From NCBI GenBank assembly GCA_021399445.1, contig JAJTUQ010000006.1, positions 2,666,001 through 2,730,000 of the forward strand: DNA of 64,000 nucleotides. The letters run 5' to 3'. Below, one piece after another: positions 12,496 through 21,910 of this stretch. This stretch comes from Xylogone sp. PMI_703. Lineage: Eukaryota > Ascomycota > Leotiomycetes. Below the pieces are notes generated by a model. The model made no database searches. It saw nothing but the letters and a program-made list of their open reading frames with translations, and had not been told where the DNA came from. How positions within the stretch are numbered: the stretch's first letter is position 1; every line of letters starts with the position of its first letter. The position numbers were made by a program, and so were the translations under genes.

Positions 12496-13213
12496 CCACT
12501 TTGACTTGAGGCGTCTTATAAGTTAAGGAGAGCCTAATAATAGTGCAAGCCATATGGGGTTATCAAGACTGTCCCAGGCTCTTCCTTAATCCCTAAGCAA
12601 CTTCCTACGCCACAATCTACTTTTGGTTTAGATAACGCTCTACTAGGAACGGAGGTAATTATGCAAAGGCTTCGTCTAATTCATATCATCGATTTCATTG
12701 GACAGTGCACTACCCAAGTGATTTTAACCAATTAAAGTCGGTTATTTTAATGAATTGTGCAAATGCATAATTACTGGCCAAAGAAACAGCTCTCTACATT
12801 TTTACATTTCATTTTCTACACTTCACATAACAAATGAGGAGCCGTGTAAGAGCCATGATAATGTCACATTCTTCGCTATTACACATTCTTTCTTACACTT
12901 CTCAGATACTATATATTCCACTTCAAAATGAAGTGTAATATCTTTGAACATAATCGCTCTATATATATATGAGAGTATAATATTTCGACAGGTGAAGGTA
13001 CAACTAATTTTTAATCTTTCAATTAACTTTATATCACAATCTCTAGTCTTGCAATTATTTCCTAAACGCTCCAAGTACTATCGCCCTTACTCCTATGACG
13101 AAAATGTCTCACACGAACCAGTCTCCTGAACAGTATTGGCTCAATTTTCTTTTTAAATTTTTTAAAAAATGAACCTAATAAAGATAAGGATAATATTATA
13201 AATTATAATTAGT
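12496..13213. other. Intergenic, nothing recognised
   Basis: Ordinary to AT-rich sequence. Short overlapping open frames on both strands (12823-13129) have no family resemblance and are probably chance. Confidence 0.4.
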
Positions 13214-13441
13214 TACAAAACCAGCAACAATGAGATCTATCATTCATCTGGAAATTCTCAATTAACAGCCGAAGCCCGCTCACGAATACCGAATGGGCCA
13301 TCGAATATTGATATGTACCTTACCGGTAAGGAAACATCGGAGAATATACTTATGGGCCAACCAACGAAATCACGGGAAGAACGAATAGTTCGAGAATTGG
13401 CGGAGTGGGATGCGCGTTGGAAAGCTTCGTCTCGAAACTGA
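13214..13441 (+). pseudogene. Possible orphan terminal exon or gene fragment
   Basis: An open frame of 75 codons without a usable ATG at its start, preceded by a possible acceptor (ATAATTAG just before 13214) and ending TGA at 13439-13441. The translation has a natural-protein look, including IPNGPSNIDMYLTGKETSEN and EERIVRELAEWDARWKASS near the C-terminus, rather than the low-complexity text of chance frames here. No upstream exon can be found in the AT-rich flank. Family not recognised; it may be the remaining 3' exon of a lost gene. Confidence 0.3.
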
Positions 13442-13938
13442 TACATGTGTGGGTTTAATCAATCCCAGAGCCCTCTCAAATAATAAATCGGCTCTGTATT
13501 TTCTCTGTTCAGTATTTCTTGCGTGAAAACATAATGTATGGTTATTTCTCAATAAATTCTATGGTTTTTCTAGATTTTGTACTTCAAGAGCTATATCTGG
13601 AATATTAAAATCATGCGATGCGCAAGATTTTTCATAAATGGCGGAAAGAAGGTCCCAGTTTATGAGGTAATTTAAGGAATACTATGATAATTGAGATGCA
13701 ATAAAGTTAACTTGTGATATCTAAAGTGCTATGAGAGGAGGCCATAAATGCAACACTGTCCCCGGATCTACCCTGGATATATACCAATCATAGTTTCCGC
13801 TAGCCTTTTTTTAGTTAAAATGATGAGGATTCATTATATTTAGAATATCGCACTCCAGTCATCAAAGTTAATATGTAGCATTACCATACTATCGCTGTCT
13901 AATGTAAGACTATCGAGATAAGTAGTTTGCATATACAC
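13442..13938. other. Intergenic, nothing recognised
   Basis: No open frame or repeat that can be supported. Confidence 0.4.
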
Positions 13939-14340
13939 TTACCGATCGAGCCTGAGACTCGACAAGCCTCCTCCTCCCAAGGATTTTGTGAGGACGAAAT
14001 TGACTGCGTGAAGTTTGGGGACCTCAAACCTAGTTACACTTTCCCCTGGAGATATAAAGTGTGAAAACGCCGAGAACATCACCTCTGGTGAGACCTGCTC
14101 TAGAATGTGAGAGTATTACTTCGATTCCTTCGCAATGATCGCTACGTTTGCGGTGTCACCCCTATCGCCTAATCGGCCTGTAACAATGTCATGGAGTTTC
14201 ACCCTGCGAGATTTGTCAACCATTGTAGGAGGTCTGATTAGCCCTTGAACAGTTACTGCAGAAAGTTGCTGTGGGGTGGATTTCATGACATCCTCACGTT
14301 AACAATGGGACCCGAGTTGGTGGCCCTTCTGAGCCAAGCT
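13939..14340 (-). pseudogene. AtuA-like (DUF1446) protein C-terminal relic
   Basis: The minus strand translates to a recognisable AtuA-family C-terminus: DIVTGRLGDRGDTANVAII, then FEVPKLHAVNFVLTK and SLGGGGLSSLRLD. This matches the conserved 'RSGDKG..N' and 'LNFVL..LGGGG..SLR' signature of the family linked to acyclic terpene and isoprenoid acid use. An in-frame TAA (14116-14118) interrupts the conserved region between IIAKESK and YSHILEQ. A GTAAGT donor-like site follows the last conserved codons near 13945. No N-terminal two thirds of the protein is present nearby. It is a decayed gene fragment. Confidence 0.65.
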
Positions 14341-14559
14341 GTACCTCGGCTTTACAGCACTTCGATTAACAAGTACACTAGCAAGAATAAATTCAATAGC
14401 AGGAATTATATTTCTATGTCCAGTCTACAATTATTCATTCAAAAGAAGAGCCAGTAGTTGCGAGATCCACATACTGTTTGATCGTCTAATTCAAATGCTC
14501 GTCAAGTTGCTTAACCAAACCAATCCTCACTGATAGTAACGCCGTCAGGGACACCGGTG

Positions 14560-14880
14560 TCATGCTTGTATAGGTCCCCCCGATATTTGTACACTAAGAC
14601 TCGAAATATGAGCAAAAATATATGTTGGGTTGAGAGAGAACGCACAAAAGCCAATGTGATCTTTGTATCTTTCGAAGCCAGCATTTGGCTCAGGGTAGTA
14701 CCACGCCCCGTCCTTCAATATCTTATGGCCTACAACAATGTCGTAATACTTGGCAGTCCCCACATTATCTTGTTTTGTGGTGGTAGACTCCTTGAAATAT
14801 GCCATGTAAGGTTCCGTGCCCTTTCGGGAAAACTGAGATTGAGCAGTCAGGAAATTTACTCGCAGAACTTGAACCCGTGG
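14560..14880 (-). pseudogene. DUF427-family protein fragment
   Basis: Minus-strand frame closed above by a TAG at 14881-14883 and below by its stop at 14560. It contains GTAKYYDIVVGHKILKDGAW, then YYPEP and RYKDHIGF, the core signature of the small DUF427 beta-fold family (usual motif: GxAxYY...WxYPxP...IKDxVAF). The N-terminal half is missing or frameshifted and the C-terminus after KDHIGF does not match the family. It lies just upstream, on the same strand, of the AtuA-like relic, so both may come from one decayed catabolic gene block. Biochemical role unknown. Confidence 0.55.
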
Positions 14881-16384
14881 CTAGAGAACATAACTGGATG
14901 CATACGATAGGATGTCCCCGTTCATCGGCCCTATTTTGCGAGCCACACCAAAGTAACTGATTATTATAGCTGACTTGGCTATTCATTTCAACCTGATTTT
15001 CGTGTTGTGATTCTGAGGGAAAGCGAAGTTAAAGACGGTTGTTCCGTATAGTTTTGACAAAAAGGGTCCTGTCCCATAATACACCTTAAATACAGTTTAG
15101 TATTCGGTAGGAATCTAATGCTTTCTTCAGCGCTCCCGAATTAAATCAACGTTGGATGTGCCCTTTGGAATGCCTTACCAATCTTGCGCTCAACATTTAA
15201 GTTGTCTGACTAGGCAGAAGTGAGCCCAAGCCCCCCAGTTCGTTGGAATTGCGCTGTTATGTGACGAAGATGGCTATCCGGCGCGACTCGCTGGTGGCTG
15301 TGCAGCTAACAAGGCTGACATACGAGCATTTCCAGGCAATTTAGCCTGCAATTCCACCACTACGAGTATGCTAAAAAGAGGCTCGAAAAAGCCTTTGGGT
15401 CTGAGAAATAAAATACGAACGAGTTGTTACGAGACCACACGTCGCGCGTGAGCCCGACCACATGGGTTGTTGACCGCCAGCAGCTACCTCCCAACAAAGA
15501 CTTTTTATGCAGTGATGTCAACCTTCGTCCCATAGTCTCCCTGAATCGGCTGCATCTTGCGAACCTCAATATGACGGATTATCATTAGAGGAAGCATGAG
15601 TCATCCATCTTGAAAGCTTAGGCTGATAAACAATTGCATTTCCGAGACCAGCAGTTCCATGAATCTTACAAAGACTATCCACCATTCCTATAATTCTGGC
15701 TTCTAAGATTTTATACCCCTATTCTAAGTGTTTTGATGGTACCAACAAAACTCTAGGCAGGATATACAGCTAGAAGTAGATTATGGGCTACAACAAAGTA
15801 GAATAATGATCTAGTGGTGCTAATTGCCCACGATTCATACTTTCTTCATTTGTTGTACTTATTTAACGTCACGACACTAGCTATATAGATGTAGACTATT
15901 GTTGCCGGAACTTTAAAATCGAATACAGCATCGTATATAGCTGGGGGGGGGGGGAGGAGTCGGAAACGGAGGACCTGAAAGTGTTTGGCTGCATAAAGGT
16001 GGTCATAGTGGTAGTGGTTTGTAGGTGAAAAATTAAGTAAAACTGAAGGAAAGAAAGAGAATGTTACTGCTGGAGAGGCCATGTTGCGCAATCTTTGGAG
16101 CTTGAACACTTGAATGTAATACTAGAAACATCGAATGCCAAATTAAGATACTAGTAGAGGGCTGGAGAGAAAGCACGAAACTGATAAAGCAATAGCGTTA
16201 TATCTTGATTTCATAAAACAATTTGAAATGGCAGCTGGAATTGTTAGTACGGAAGTTGGGTTCAGAAGCTCTCGTTGGTGTGGTACTAAAACCGCTGGAT
16301 AGCCATGGGCAAGAATGTAAGCGTCAAATATTACACAGTGAGCCAAGTAAATGTGTGATATGTGGATTCCCATGTAGTATATTA
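14881..16384. other. Decayed gene-like DNA and 3' flank of BAG gene
   Basis: 14881-15600 has normal base composition and short protein-like fragments on the minus strand (for example MQPIQGDYGTKVDI near 15500-15560), interrupted by stops, which I could not assign. 15600-16384 has no gene; it includes a run of about 13 G residues at 15942-15954. Confidence 0.4.
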
Positions 16385-17218
16385 TTACCGTCCACGAGCA
16401 GCATCAAGTTCATTTAATACAGCCTGGATCTCTTTAACAAGCTCTCGTCTTCTCTGTCTTGCTAAATCGTCTCCGTCCGTAACCACTGCGTCTAATTTCA
16501 ACAAAACGCCATTCATTATTATTTCGCCTAACTTCCTATGTTCGGTTTCTTTTTTCTTTTCATCGGTAGGAGGTGATTCGATGAATGTGTTACATAGAGG
16601 TAGGATTTTGTCATGGAAATGGTTTGCAATCGCCTCTAGCTTATCCATGGGAGTATTGGAAACTGCTGCTGAAGGTGTTGCTGTTCGAGTGTCTATATGT
16701 GATGAGTCTTCTGGAGGCGATAAATTTGCATCATTACTATTCTTCTTTCTGTCCTCATTTGGTTTGTTGATACGCTTCCTCTTGAATTGCCATTTTGGTT
16801 GGATATCCTCACTCTGGTCATCTGAGTTACTTCCACCCCCAACAGGAATTTGTGTCAGAGTGCATAGGACCTCAGACTGAGTTTTCAAGTTATAATCTCG
16901 GCATGGTGCATAGTCATCCTTCAATATCTGGCCTTTGTATACCAATTTCATCTTCGTTCCACTCGGAAGATCTAAGAGCGCGACAATTCGCTCTTTTACA
17001 TCTCGAACTTGCAACCTGCCTTCTCCGATGCTATATCCGGGGAACCTGATTGGATATGTAACACCGTTATTCTTAATTAAGAGAAGGTCATCTTCATCTG
17101 ATGATGATGTATATATGAGCCGACCCTGGGGGTCGTATGTTTGTCTGGGTTCCTGGAGATCTTCTGAAGTGATGTAAGAAAAGTCCTCGTCTGTAGTAGG
17201 GACAGAGGTTTTTTCCAT
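16385..17218 (-). CDS. Ubiquitin-like + BAG domain protein (probably 3' part of a split gene)
   Basis: 277 residues from ATG 17218. A ubiquitin-like domain spans about 52-122 (core LVYKGQILKDD). A charged linker with KRKR follows, and a BAG domain spans about 191-273 (MDKLEAIANHFHDKILP ... LVKEIQAVLNELD). BAG domains bind the Hsp70 ATPase domain and promote nucleotide exchange; the UBL can link to the proteasome. The upstream C2H2 ORF stops only 44 bp before this ATG. Its frame continues openly upstream of the ATG (encoding ...EFRLPEESNPTRAT) to a 17-bp duplication at 17301-17334. This ORF is therefore most likely the C-terminal part of a once single C2H2-UBL-BAG protein; whether it is translated alone from its own ATG is unknown. 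Confidence 0.85.
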   Translation of the reverse strand: MEKTSVPTTDEDFSYITSEDLQEPRQTYDPQGRLIYTSSSDEDDLLLIKNNGVTYPIRFPGYSIGEGRLQVRDVKERIVALLDLPSGTKMKLVYKGQILKDDYAPCRDYNLKTQSEVLCTLTQIPVGGGSNSDDQSEDIQPKWQFKRKRINKPNEDRKKNSNDANLSPPEDSSHIDTRTATPSAAVSNTPMDKLEAIANHFHDKILPLCNTFIESPPTDEKKKETEHRKLGEIIMNGVLLKLDAVVTDGDDLARQRRRELVKEIQAVLNELDAARGR

Positions 17219-17262
17219 TGTTGCTCGAGTCGGGTTGCTCTCTTCAGGGAGTCGGAATTCCT

Positions 17263-18522
17263 TTATTTCATTTTCAAAGTCTCTCTCTTCAAAATCAGAT
17301 ACTCTGTCGCTAATGTCACTCTGTCGCTAATGTCGCTAAATCTCTCATTATCTTTGACGGATTTCAGGGATTGCTTAGAATCAGCGTCGTCGTCGTCCGC
17401 ATTGGCAAGCGGAAGAGCAAATAAGGCCACTTCTTCCAGATGACGACCCAGATGTTGTTGAAGACTGGGGACGGTCCCACATCCCAACGGGCACTGAAAT
17501 CGCTGATCAGGAGGGAGCTGCGAGAGATGCTCCCTTTCAAGATGTCGGTACCATTCATGGCGACTAGAATATAACTTATTAGGTGTGCTACAATCAGGAA
17601 AGACACATATGTATGGCATGAGGTCTTGAAAAACATGACGCGTCCATGAGCGTTGGTCGCGGACGGTGACGATAAAATAGCAGTAGGGGCACTCGAAAGC
17701 ATTTCCGTCCATTGATGTCTTTGGTCTAGGTGGAACAGTAATTGAGTCGGTGCCGGCGAAGAGACTTTGTGCGTAAGAGGTCTGTGACATTCCAGAGGTT
17801 ATTGACTCAGTATCCTCCAAATCTTTATAAGGTTCCTTATATTCAGTTGCGATCGTTTCCGATATTTTTGTTGAAGTTCCATCCTGTTGGTCATTTGTTG
17901 CATGATCTATGCCCTTTCCAAGCTTTGTATGATGCCTCTCACGGTATTTTATCGCAGCTCTGCGTCTCGAAATCGCAAGTCCTAGTCGATCAATGACTGA
18001 TTCCAGAGCATTGGGAAACTTATTGGAAACATGTTCTCGATCAAATGGCACAAAAGGAGTTGCATCTGCTCTCTTTGTTCCAAGCAGTCTATCGTGCTGT
18101 GCGGGTTGACGAATAGCAATTGACAGTTGAAAAAGGCCTGTAATAGTCTCGACAATACCGCAATAGATCTGTTGTACCTCAGTACCGTCGTCGTCATCAA
18201 GTTCCTCGTCATCAGCGTTAGGTTCAATATCTACATCCTCCAGGACATCTTTTAGGTCATCAAAGGCTCGCCGCAGCCTTCGCAGAAGCTTGATTGTTTG
18301 ATCTCTTATATGTGATGCATCTCGTAGCCGATAGTCTAGGGAAGACTGTCCACTTTGATGAGCGCCTATATTCGCGGCCCAGACTCTCAGTCTTCCTAGT
18401 TCGTCTGCCCATGAATACAATGGAATCTCCGCATCTCGAGATTTCAAGGCGTCGAGATCTACAACCTTGTCGAATTGTCTGAGACAATCAATAAGTTCCG
18501 AGGAGATGGTAGAAGCCGCCAT
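17263..18522 (-). CDS. acuF-like C2H2 zinc-finger protein, truncated by frameshift
   Basis: 419 residues from ATG 18522. The N-terminal helical region (about 10-140, with SLDYRLRDASHIRDQTI) and the zinc-finger cluster at about 277-365 match a widespread fungal family annotated as oxidoreductase acuF-like C2H2 proteins. In the cluster, CPYC and RSWTRHVFQDLMPYICVF precede further Cys/His pairs ending CPLGCG...HLGRH. The same module occurs in the gene at 60447-63878. The last 18 residues, after FSDISDRV, come from a shifted frame caused by the perfect 17-bp tandem repeat at 17301-17334. Removing one copy would join it to the BAG ORF to give 706 residues. It probably acts in nuclear or cytosolic signalling. 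It is divergent from the DUF7580 gene at 18820. Confidence 0.85.
   Translation of the reverse strand: MAASTISSELIDCLRQFDKVVDLDALKSRDAEIPLYSWADELGRLRVWAANIGAHQSGQSSLDYRLRDASHIRDQTIKLLRRLRRAFDDLKDVLEDVDIEPNADDEELDDDDGTEVQQIYCGIVETITGLFQLSIAIRQPAQHDRLLGTKRADATPFVPFDREHVSNKFPNALESVIDRLGLAISRRRAAIKYRERHHTKLGKGIDHATNDQQDGTSTKISETIATEYKEPYKDLEDTESITSGMSQTSYAQSLFAGTDSITVPPRPKTSMDGNAFECPYCYFIVTVRDQRSWTRHVFQDLMPYICVFPDCSTPNKLYSSRHEWYRHLEREHLSQLPPDQRFQCPLGCGTVPSLQQHLGRHLEEVALFALPLANADDDDADSKQSLKSVKDNERFSDISDRVTLATEYLILKRETLKMK
17301..17334. repeat. Perfect 17-bp tandem duplication, frame-breaking
   Basis: ACTCTGTCGCTAATGTC occurs twice head to tail (17301-17317 and 17318-17334) without a mismatch. Seventeen is not a multiple of three, so the extra copy shifts the minus-strand reading frame of the C2H2 ORF and leads to its stop at 17263. 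With one copy, the frame passes directly into the UBL-BAG ORF. Confidence 0.95.
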
Positions 18523-18819
18523 GTCGGAATGGCAGCTTGCTCTCCCCTAGTACGTAGTGTGGTCGGTAAGATAATGTTCTGATATACGACATAAGTATCA
18601 GGCAGTGGCCAAACAGCATACAACCTACACGCATGCAAGCGTAATCCTATGCGCAAGATGGTGGGGGCAGACTGAGGTCACATGAGGATCTCAATATTCG
18701 GCCCGGCAATAATAGGCAACGTGTAGTATTATTCACCAGCTTCTCTGAACACTTTTCGAGGCCCTCGATAACATCTTTATTCCCCTCCCCGCCCCTCTTT
18801 CATTTTGAGACAGTCTATC
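18523..18819. promoter_or_regulatory. Shared divergent promoter region
   Basis: 297 bp separate the start codons of the minus-strand C2H2 gene and the plus-strand DUF7580 gene, so both promoters must lie here. A pyrimidine-rich tract (CCCCTCCCCGCCCCTC) at 18782-18797 sits just before the DUF7580 ATG, a common feature of fungal transcription start regions. Specific operators are not identifiable. Confidence 0.5.
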
Positions 18820-20636
18820 ATGGTAACCGGAATCGAAGCAACAGGTGTCATTCTTGCTGTGCTCCCTCTCGTCGTGAACCAAGTAGATGCGTACATCCAG
18901 GGCTTGCAAACCCTCAGCACGTTTCGGACGAGAAGGTACCGTCGTGTCCTGGAAGGATACTCGACGAAGCTAGGGGTACAGAAAGCGATATTGCTAAATA
19001 CACTGGAGCAGGTATTAGAAGGAGTCGTCGAGTATGAGGATGACATTTCGGAACTCATTAATAATCCGCGAGGAGACTTGTGGAAAGATACAGCCTTCCA
19101 AGAGAAATTGTCCAGGAAACTTGACCGTAATTACGGGCCTTTCACCAACGCGATGGCAGAATTATCAACCCTCTTAGAGGATCTTTCCAAAAAGCTTAAG
19201 CTTGAATCTGGCAAGGTAAGTCTTGAATCAAGGTTCGCCAACTAGGAGCAACTCCTGAAGGAACTATATGGTTCTAATCGTATGGTATACAGCAAATTAC
19301 AATAGGAGATGCAACAACCATTGAGCGGGAGATCAAAAAGTTTAAAGATATTTTTTCCAAATCTATATACACCGACTTACTGAGCCGGATTGATACTGCT
19401 AACAATGAACTGAAAACTCTTGTAGAGCAGTCACATCATCGCCAGGAATTTCATAAGAAACGACGAGCGCCCAAACGACAGCTTCTGAAATATAAGAGTA
19501 TAAGAAAACATGCTGCTAATCTATACAGAGCGGTCACTAATGGAAAATACTGGAACTGCAACTGCAGAGGCCAACATTGTGTCCATCTCCGCATTGGATT
19601 AGAGCTACTCGACGAAACCAATCTGAGCGAGCAGCCAATATCACAACCCAAGTTTCTAATAGCATTTTCGACGAAAGAAACCATTGGATTAAAGAGGCCT
19701 CCCTGGTATTGGAAAGAGGTCGAGATTATACCTGGCGTAATTACATCTTCTATCCCAAAAGCCAGCGAAACGCCTCCAGCAACGTCAGGATTCCAAGTGG
19801 CATTGCGTCCCAAGGTTCACTTTGCCATTGCTACGGCACCTCTGGAAACCTTACCTTGGCCTACAGTCCAAGCACCCTCATGCGATGCTCCAATTTCAGA
19901 CTTCTGCTCAGTCTTGTGCGACGTCGCCGAGCATCTTGAATCGCGAAGATACCTTGGATCTATTCTTGACGAACCTGATGCTGGCTTCAAGTATAATATG
20001 TATACGATGAAGAATCTTAGCAACGAATCACAAATGCAGTCCTTAGAGGAACTTCTCTCTCCTTCCTCAGACAATGCCATTTACAATAACTTGTCAATCA
20101 GCAGAAAAGCTCGACTATCGCTTGCCGCTGTTCTTGCAGCAAGTGTCATTCCATTTTATGGAAGCTGGCTTGATGCATATTGGGGTAGCCGAGACATCGT
20201 GTTTCCCCGCAGCGAGCAGCAGACTACAGCAGCGCTCATATATCCATACATCTATCAGCACGCACTTGGAAACAGTACACAAAGAGAAAGAGTAAATAGC
20301 CCCTTAGTCCAAAGTGAAATCCTATTCCCACTCGGCCTGATCCTTGTTGAATTGTCGCTCTGCCGGACAATCTCCGCACTGCGCGCACCAGAAGACAACG
20401 ATTCAGACAAAGCTGTGGCAGATTTGAAGACTGCATCCCGTCTCCTTAAAGAGGAGCTGATCATGTCAGAGAGCGGAATTCGTTATGAAGAGGTTGTCCG
20501 GAGATGTTTGTTCTGGCCCGGAGGGCAGAAAGCCGGAGTTGACGATGATGAGTTTCAGCAGGCGGTATATACACATATTGTCTTACCGCTGTTAGATGAT
20601 TTGAAACTCTTTCAAGGAAAATCAATTTTTTACTAG
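18820..20636 (+). CDS. DUF7580-domain protein (prion-inhibition/HeLo-like family), two exons
   Basis: Exon 1 is 18820-19215 and exon 2 is 19293-20636. The 77-nt intron starts GTAAGT, has a CTAAT branch and ends TACAG. The phase-0 join gives 579 residues. The N-terminus (MVTGIEATGVILAVLPLVVN) is the hydrophobic helix typical of fungal HeLo-like/DUF7580 proteins, followed by amphipathic helices to about 260. The central HAANLYRAVTNGKYW and a Cys/His stretch (CNCRGQHCVHLRIGLELLDE) are the DUF7580 signature. The C-terminal part (SRKARLSLAAVLAASVIPF, then SWLDAYWGSRDIVF) resembles the degenerate kinase-like end of the family. Function is not established; relatives are discussed with fungal incompatibility and prion signalling. 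Divergent from the C2H2-BAG locus. Confidence 0.85.
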
Positions 20637-21189
20637 CAATTACCATATCTTGATTATTGAAGCGGTTGCAATACCAATAGCAAATGATGTATATTTGGAG
20701 CTCTATCTGCCATATAATGTGAGATGAGAAATGTGTTCTCGAAATCTATCAACAAACTAACCTCTGTAAATTTCTCCTGTACTTTTGATTATATTGCTAG
20801 TTTGACTTGTAGGAAATCTTACGACTTATCAGGCAATACCATTAACATCCCGAATAGACGTGAACTGGTAAAGTTAATCATATACAGAGTCAAAGTAACA
20901 ATTTTTACATCTTAAAGTCGATTTGGACACTCGAAACAGAACGTAAAAATACGTAAAATATAAATACACGGAAGATTTAAAGCTAAATTTCTAATGATAT
21001 TATTTATATCTGTATACAATTGCTGGTTATTCACTTGGGATTAAAATCTAACAAAAGCTCCAAGGCCAACAATAGGATATTTCATCACCTGGTGCCAGGA
21101 TTTGGCTCTTACCGCATGCGCCTATTCTATCACTCTCTACGTAACTCTCACTCTGTTGTCCGCTTTAAAAATGTACTAATAAAAGTTTT
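20637..21189. other. AT-rich intergenic, nothing recognised
   Basis: No supported gene; short frames at 20724-20915 and 21020-21180 have no family signature. Confidence 0.4.
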
Positions 21190-21640
21190 AGTTTATAGTC
21201 AGTATGGATCATTCTCTCACCGGCTCACCCGTAGCCTCTCTACCTATTCTGGTGACCATCCCATTTGCTGCCACTATCGGCGGCTGATTATAACTGTCCT
21301 TGGATCTCTCAAATAGACTAGTGTCCCAGGTGCGGCTTTCTTCATTATTGGGTGCGCGCTTATGTCTATCTGGAGAGTGTCATCAGGTCTTGCGGCTCAA
21401 ATATGCTTCCAACTCTTTACTGGAATATGCGGCGGGATTCTATACCCTGGCCGGCTTGATACTGTCCAAGCACAACATGAAATAAGCAATCTTGCAATGG
21501 CTATGGCAATGATATCATTCTTTGCTAGTCTCGGGCAAGTGTTTGGAGTATTTATTGAAGGAACTGTATTTCAGAATCGGTGGGCAATAGAGGTGGAGAG
21601 GCGAGTGGCGGAGCTGCGTTTCTGGCTTGTTTAGCGTCAA
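21190..21640 (+). pseudogene. MFS drug-efflux (DHA14-like) transporter fragment
   Basis: Two frames encode consecutive parts of a 14-helix MFS exporter. VASLPILVTIPFAATIGG lies around 21224-21285. From about 21331 come GAAFFIIGCALMSIW, GICGGILYPGR and MAMISFFASLGQVFGVFIEG, followed by TVFQN. The last block is the typical C-terminal helix region of fungal aflatoxin-type efflux pumps. Stops (TGA and TAA near 21284-21292) and a frameshift separate the two parts, and everything upstream is missing. It lies 270 bp downstream of the minus-strand siderophore transporter's stop but belongs to a different MFS subfamily and the opposite strand, so it is not a broken copy of that gene. Confidence 0.7.
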
Positions 21641-21910
21641 GGAATGTAAGTCTGCAAGAAAAGACTACTGAGGGAATTGAGTCCCTTGATTCGTCTAGCT
21701 CCAACGAAGAAGAAGTCAAGGACGGATATCCGGGATATACAGTTCTATATTATAGGTTTATGCGAGCAGCACGTCTTAACAAAGATATGGCTGAGTATTT
21801 TGTAACATATAATGTTTTATATACACTCTATTTCTCAATATAATATGTATAGTAAAGTCTCCGATATACTGGTCAAGTAGCGCAATAAAGCAGAAGCCTT
21901 CCGGATTACC

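Noticed and set aside
16362..16880. 172-residue plus-strand frame opposite the BAG gene
   Set aside because: The minus strand has clear UBL and BAG domains; this frame is their antisense.
17301..17334. An intron reconciling the C2H2 and BAG frames
   Set aside because: The only GT...AG that would remove a suitable length there is about 10 nt, too short to be spliced; tandem duplication is simpler.
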